Below, in pieces: positions 60,375 through 64,000 of a stretch of DNA of 64,000 nucleotides. Position 1 is the first letter of the stretch. The number at the start of each line of letters is the position of its first letter. The notes below the pieces were generated by a model that saw only the letters and a program-made list of their open reading frames with translations, was not told where the DNA came from and searched no databases. The position numbers were made by a program, and so were the translations under genes. Origin of the DNA: Actinoplanes xinjiangensis (GTDB lineage: Bacteria; Actinomycetota; Actinomycetes; Mycobacteriales; Micromonosporaceae); NCBI RefSeq assembly GCF_003148685.1, contig NZ_QGGR01000035.1, positions 1-64,000 on the forward strand, read 5' to 3'.

Positions 60375-61234
60375 CCGCACCGGGCCGCCCCCTGGCGGGC
60401 CTGCCGGAGTGCCCGGCGTGCCAGGATCCGGAAGGCCCGCCGCTGCTCCGGCCGGCTCGCGTCGTCGTCGAGCCGCCCGGTGTCGCTCTCCGCCGCCACC
60501 TCCGCCGCCGATGCGATCGCGTCGTCGGAGAACGTGGTCCCGATCAGGGCGGCCTCGGCCGCGCCGGCCCGCACCGGGTGGGGCCCCGAATTCACCAGGC
60601 AGATCGCCGCCGACGTGACGACGCCGCCGGTCACGGTGACCGCCGTCATGGCCGCCGCGTGTGGATAGATCGACGAGCGCCGGTTCTCCGCGTAACCGAT
60701 GCCGGTCCCGTCGGGCAGGATCGGCAACCGTGCCTCGACCAGCAGCTCGTCGGGCCGGCGCGCGGTGGTGTACGGCGCCGTGAAGAAGCGGTCCGCCGGT
60801 ACCGTCCGCCGCCCGGCCGGACCGTCCAGCACGAGCCGGGCCCCGACGGTCACCGCCATGGCCGGCCACTCGGCCGCGGGATGCGCATACGCCAGGCTGC
60901 CCAGCATCGTGCCCCGGGCGCGGATCGGCGGGTGCCCGATGTGGCGCACCACGACCCGCAACAGGTCACCGAGCGGCCCGCCGATCGTGTCCGACTCGAA
61001 CGCCCGGTGCCGGACCAGTGGTCCCACCCGCAGGAACCCGTCGGCTTCGGCGAGCGTGTCGAGCCCGCCGACCCGGTTGATGTCGACCAGCCGGCACGGC
61101 GGCGCGCCCGGCCGGGTCACCACCGGGATCAGGCTCTGGCCCCCGGCCAGCACCGACGTCTCCCCATCCGCCAGCGCGGCGAGCACCTCGTCGACGGTAC
61201 GCGCGGAGAGGTACTCCACAGGCGCAGACCTCAT
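60371..61234 (-). CDS. FAD-binding subunit of a molybdenum hydroxylase (CoxM/XdhB type)
   Basis: The 287-residue protein has the FAD-PP-loop LAGGQSLIPVV and the second motif GTMLGSLAYAHPAAEWP. RLVDINRVGGLD and the C-terminal cluster domain are typical. It passes electrons from Fe-S centres to an acceptor in xanthine/CO dehydrogenase-like enzymes. ATG 61234 follows GGAGGAG. It is first in an operon with the truncated Fe-S gene and the SGNH hydrolase. No molybdopterin-binding large subunit gene is present in the window. Confidence 0.9.
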   Translation of the reverse strand: MRSAPVEYLSARTVDEVLAALADGETSVLAGGQSLIPVVTRPGAPPCRLVDINRVGGLDTLAEADGFLRVGPLVRHRAFESDTIGGPLGDLLRVVVRHIGHPPIRARGTMLGSLAYAHPAAEWPAMAVTVGARLVLDGPAGRRTVPADRFFTAPYTTARRPDELLVEARLPILPDGTGIGYAENRRSSIYPHAAAMTAVTVTGGVVTSAAICLVNSGPHPVRAGAAEAALIGTTFSDDAIASAAEVAAESDTGRLDDDASRPEQRRAFRILARRALRQARQGAARCG

Positions 61235-61391
61235 CCCACCACTCCTCCCCCGGATGCCGGGGAATGTATCGACCGGTGTGCGCCTCTTCAAACCTCCGCC
61301 CCCGATCGGGGGCGTGTCGCCCCGCGGGGTGGACGCGGGACCGCGGGACACGACGCGGGGTGCGGGCGGCGGGCCGAGCTAGGATCGCCGG

Positions 61392-62474
61392 ATGCCTGAG
61401 CGTGCCCCACTGCTGCGTACGCTGGTCGCGCTGGCCGTGACGCTGGTCGCGGGGGCGGCGCTGCTGTTCGGGGCGCCCGCGCGGTCGGGTCCCGTGCCGC
61501 CGCTGTCGGTCGGGGCGGCGTGGCCGACCGTGCAGCGCGGCAGTATCCCGTCGCATCTGCCGGACGGGGGCACGTACACCCCGGGGCTGTTCTTCGACGC
61601 ACGCACCTCGGCCGGCACCGTGCGCAGCGCGGACAACAGGTTCCTGCGCCTGATCGTCCTGGAGTCGGACGGAAAGGCGGCCCCGACCGTACGGGAGCTG
61701 CGGCGCGTGCCGTCGGCCGACCGGGGACCGTTCTCGGCGCCGGCGCGTTCCGGCGACACGCTCGTCTGGGTGGAGACGGTCAAGAGCAGGCCGCAGCTGT
61801 GGACCGCCGACCTGACCGCGGACGGGTCCGCCCGGATGCTCACCGACGACGTCGGAGCCCTGCGGCTGTACGACTCGCAGTACGACCTGACCGTCACGGA
61901 CGGCACCGTGCGCTGGGCAGCGGCCGCCGGTGACGGCACCGAGTTCCGGTCCGTCCCGGTCGGCGGGGGCCGGGTGACCGTGCAGCGCGAGGCCGGGGAC
62001 TGGGGTCTGTCCGCCTGGCCGTGGGCCGTCGACGGGCAGACCGCCGCCACCGGCGCGAGCACCCTGCGCAACCTCGCCACCGGTGTGGACGTCGCCGTGC
62101 CCACCGGGCGGCGTGCGGTGACCGCGTGCAGTCCGGCCTGGTGCGAGATCGTGTCGCTGAACTCCGAGGGCGACACCCGCATCGAGCTCTCGCATCCGGA
62201 CGGCTCGGCCCGCCGGGTGGTCGCCGAGGGCACCGTCGGGACGGTGATCAGCGACGTCGCGGTGCTGGACCGGTTCCAGGTGATCGGCCGGACCGGTCCG
62301 CAGTCGGAGCTGAGCGGCAATCAGGAGCTGCTCGTCCACGACCTCACCGACCGGAGCACGGTGCTGGTCAGCCCGGATGCGGCCGACATCTCCTACCGCG
62401 GCGGGGTGCTGTGGTGGTCGACCGGTGACCGGAACTCCTACGTGCGCAACTCGCTGGACCTGCGCACGGTCTGA
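61392..62474 (+). CDS. Secreted or anchored beta-propeller-like protein
   Basis: The 360-residue protein has an N-terminal hydrophobic segment (LVALAVTLVAGAALLFGAP), either signal peptide or anchor. A beta-rich body follows with blade-like repeats (SGDTLVWVETVKSRPQLWTA, DGTVRWAAAAGDGTEF, GGVLWWSTGDRNSYVRNSLD). Two Cys (VTACSPAWCE) may form a disulfide. It resembles TolB-like propellers; no specific family recognised. ATG 61392. Divergent from the FAD-subunit gene and convergent with the TIGR03943 gene. Confidence 0.75.
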   Translation: MPERAPLLRTLVALAVTLVAGAALLFGAPARSGPVPPLSVGAAWPTVQRGSIPSHLPDGGTYTPGLFFDARTSAGTVRSADNRFLRLIVLESDGKAAPTVRELRRVPSADRGPFSAPARSGDTLVWVETVKSRPQLWTADLTADGSARMLTDDVGALRLYDSQYDLTVTDGTVRWAAAAGDGTEFRSVPVGGGRVTVQREAGDWGLSAWPWAVDGQTAATGASTLRNLATGVDVAVPTGRRAVTACSPAWCEIVSLNSEGDTRIELSHPDGSARRVVAEGTVGTVISDVAVLDRFQVIGRTGPQSELSGNQELLVHDLTDRSTVLVSPDAADISYRGGVLWWSTGDRNSYVRNSLDLRTV

Positions 62475-62475
62475 G

Positions 62476-63207
62476 TCACGCGTACGGCTGTTTCGGCTCG
62501 TCGATCTCCTGCCACGTGCGCACCTCCAGGTAGGCGAGCCGCGCCTGGTTGACCGGGTCGGTGCCGACCTCGGGGCTGTAGACGCCGACCACGTCGACCC
62601 AGGCGTCCGGTGGTGCGTCGATCGGGGCGCCGGTCAGGCCGACCTTGATCGGGCGGCCGTCGGCGGCGCAGCAGGCCAGCACCATCCGGGCCAGCATGGG
62701 CCTGCCGTCCGGGCCGGGGGTGATGAACCCGGTCAGTTTCACGGTGCGGCCGGCCAGGCTCCGGCCGCCGTCGAAGACCGCCCGGCCCGCGTAGTCGAGC
62801 AGGCCGACCTCGACCGGATCGCCGGCCGGCAACGGCGGGTAGTCGGAGGCCTCGGCGGGACCGACGCTGCCGGACTGGCCGGCCGCGAACGAGCCCAGCG
62901 CCGGCGGTGAGAGCAGGAGCAGAGCCATCACCGGGGCCAGGAGCAGCCAGCCGACCCGCGGTTCGTGGCCGCCGTGCCCGTGACCGTCGTCGTGCCCCGG
63001 CTCGTGGTGGGCGCTGCGGGTGCGGCGGGCGGCGCGGAGGTCGTACCAGATGGTCATGATCGCGGCGGCGACCAGCAGGAGGCCGGCGCCGAGCAGGAAG
63101 GGCCGGAGGCCCTCTTTGACGTACCGCAGGAACGTGTCGGTGAGGGTGGACTTGATGATCGCGCCGCCGAACAGCAGCATGACGACCGCCTGGGTGATCC
63201 GGCTCAC
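62476..63207 (-). CDS. TIGR03943-family membrane protein (YcgQ-like)
   Basis: The 243-residue protein has two N-terminal membrane helices, a His/Gly/Asp-rich loop (HHEPGHDDGHGHGGHEP), another membrane helix and a soluble domain (RTVKLTGFITPGPDGRPMLA, LACCAADGRPIKVGL). The pattern fits TIGR03943/YcgQ, which is paired with a YcgR-type permease. GTG 63207 overlaps the permease stop as GTGA. Double Cys and His-rich loop suggest metal binding (inference). Confidence 0.87.
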   Translation of the reverse strand: MSRITQAVVMLLFGGAIIKSTLTDTFLRYVKEGLRPFLLGAGLLLVAAAIMTIWYDLRAARRTRSAHHEPGHDDGHGHGGHEPRVGWLLLAPVMALLLLSPPALGSFAAGQSGSVGPAEASDYPPLPAGDPVEVGLLDYAGRAVFDGGRSLAGRTVKLTGFITPGPDGRPMLARMVLACCAADGRPIKVGLTGAPIDAPPDAWVDVVGVYSPEVGTDPVNQARLAYLEVRTWQEIDEPKQPYA

Positions 63208-64000
63208 AGCAGCACCGTCCCGAAGGCGGTGCCGACCACGACGGCCGCGACGAAGGTGGTGGGCGCGAACCGCACCATGAACCGGCGCCCGAAGACACCG
63301 GTCTGCATCGAGATCAGTTTCAGATCGACCATCGGGCCGACGACCAGGAAGACCAGGCGCGACGTCAGCGAGAACTGGGTCAGCGAGGCGGCGACGAACG
63401 CGTCCGCCTCACTGCAGATCGACAGCAGTACGGCCAGAGTCGCCAGCACCAGGATCGAGATGATCGGGTCGTCGGCGAGTTTCTGCAGCCAGGCCGCCGG
63501 GACGACGACGTTGATGGTGGCCGCGGCGGCCGCGCCGAGGACCAGGAACCCGCCCGCGTGCATGACGTCGTGCCGGCAGGCCGCCCAGAACGCCCGCGCC
63601 TTCGAGGTGTCGTCGAGATCGGGCCGGTGCGGCAGCCTGATCCACTCGGACCGGCCCAGGCGCAGCCACAACCAGCCCATCGTCACGGCGACGACCAGGC
63701 TGGCCAGGCCGCGGGCGACCGCCATCTCCGGCTGACCGGGGAACGCGATCACGGTGGCGGTCAGCACGATCGGGTTGATCGCCGGCGCGGCCAGCAGGAA
63801 GGCGAGGGCAGCGGCCGGGGTGACGCCGCGGCGGATCAGGGAGCCGGCGATCGGGACACTGCCGCACTCGCAGCCGGGCAGGATGACACCCGCCATGCCC
63901 GCGGCGGGCACGGCCAGCGCGGGATGGTTCGGCAGGGCCCGGGCCCAGAAGCTCCGTGGGACGAACACCGCGATCACCGCCGACAGCACCACGCCGAACA
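63204..64000 (-). CDS. YcgR/DUF318-type permease, 5' end outside window
   Basis: The gene runs off the right edge, so only the C-terminal 265 or so residues are seen. Several membrane helices are present, with GVILPGCECGSVPIAGSLIR (conserved CxC, GC-E-C motif of this permease family), FLLAAPAINPIVL and SICSEADAFVAASL. It is translationally coupled to the TIGR03943 gene downstream. The pair's substrate is unknown; metal-ion handling has been suggested for the family. Confidence 0.88.
   Translation of the reverse strand, partial: FGVVLSAVIAVFVPRSFWARALPNHPALAVPAAGMAGVILPGCECGSVPIAGSLIRRGVTPAAALAFLLAAPAINPIVLTATVIAFPGQPEMAVARGLASLVVAVTMGWLWLRLGRSEWIRLPHRPDLDDTSKARAFWAACRHDVMHAGGFLVLGAAAAATINVVVPAAWLQKLADDPIISILVLATLAVLLSICSEADAFVAASLTQFSLTSRLVFLVVGPMVDLKLISMQTGVFGRRFMVRFAPTTFVAAVVVGTAFGTVLL

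Overview
The window is high-GC DNA with frequent GTG and a few TTG starts, short 5' gaps, many ATGA/GTGA stop-start overlaps and GC-rich terminator hairpins. Together with the gene types (NB-ARC/WD40 protein, CsbD, MmpS, ALF-repeat protein, YdeI, MmyB-like XRE regulators, two-domain laccase, PntAB, many secreted carbohydrate enzymes) this points to a filamentous actinomycete. Micromonosporaceae (Actinoplanes-like) is my best guess, but it is an inference. I saw no rRNA, tRNA, CRISPR array, prophage or biosynthetic gene cluster. The only insertion-sequence trace is a frameshifted IS982-type transposase at the left edge.

Layout. 1-3.7 kb: broken transposase, a gene-poor stretch, then an NB-ARC/WD40 protein. 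4-12 kb: metabolic and regulatory pairs (cyclase-family hydrolase, CPBP protease, amidohydrolase with divergent MarR, MFS exporter with divergent GlxA-type regulator, NAD-binding oxidoreductase, CsbD). 12-19 kb: lamin-tail protein, CDF transporter, AbfB-domain protein and a bacteriophytochrome kinase that converges on a SpoIIE phosphatase plus Rcp-type response regulator. 19-25 kb: a large secreted GH2 beta-galactosidase, a membrane-anchored trypsin-like protease and a deaminase. 25-34.8 kb: small enzymes, regulators and secreted proteins, including a CAP-domain protein and a ricin-lectin metalloprotease. 35-38 kb: pntA-pntB. 38-40 kb: a secreted pectate lyase. 40-50 kb: XRE/SDR pair, a nonapeptide-repeat membrane protein, YdeI, MmpS, DUF427 and MmcQ proteins, nadE, gpsA, an MFS protein, and an XRE sensor-glycosyltransferase operon. 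51.5-59 kb: a four-gene operon for secreted oxidative proteins (two-domain laccase, a 1310-residue ThuA/discoidin/sugar-dehydrogenase/PKD/DUF1080 protein, a cupredoxin with Ig-like repeats, a beta-solenoid protein). 59-61 kb: remnants of a PadR-type locus and an incomplete molybdo-flavoenzyme operon. 61-64 kb: a secreted or anchored protein and a TIGR03943/permease pair running off the right edge.

How parts may work together. Secreted polysaccharide metabolism recurs (beta-galactosidase, pectate lyase, lectin-bearing protease, AbfB protein, laccase/sugar-dehydrogenase operon). Palindromes that look like repressor operators sit in front of several of these genes. Two places, upstream of the CAP gene and of the pectate lyase, share a structured RNA-like element of about 85 nt whose stems are conserved by G-U/G-C changes allowed only on the + strand. 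I cannot assign it to a known class and consider it the best candidate for something undescribed. The 51.5-59 kb operon and the XRE-glycosyltransferase locus, with its long perfect palindrome, repeated 11-mer and orphan terminator, are the next most interesting regions.
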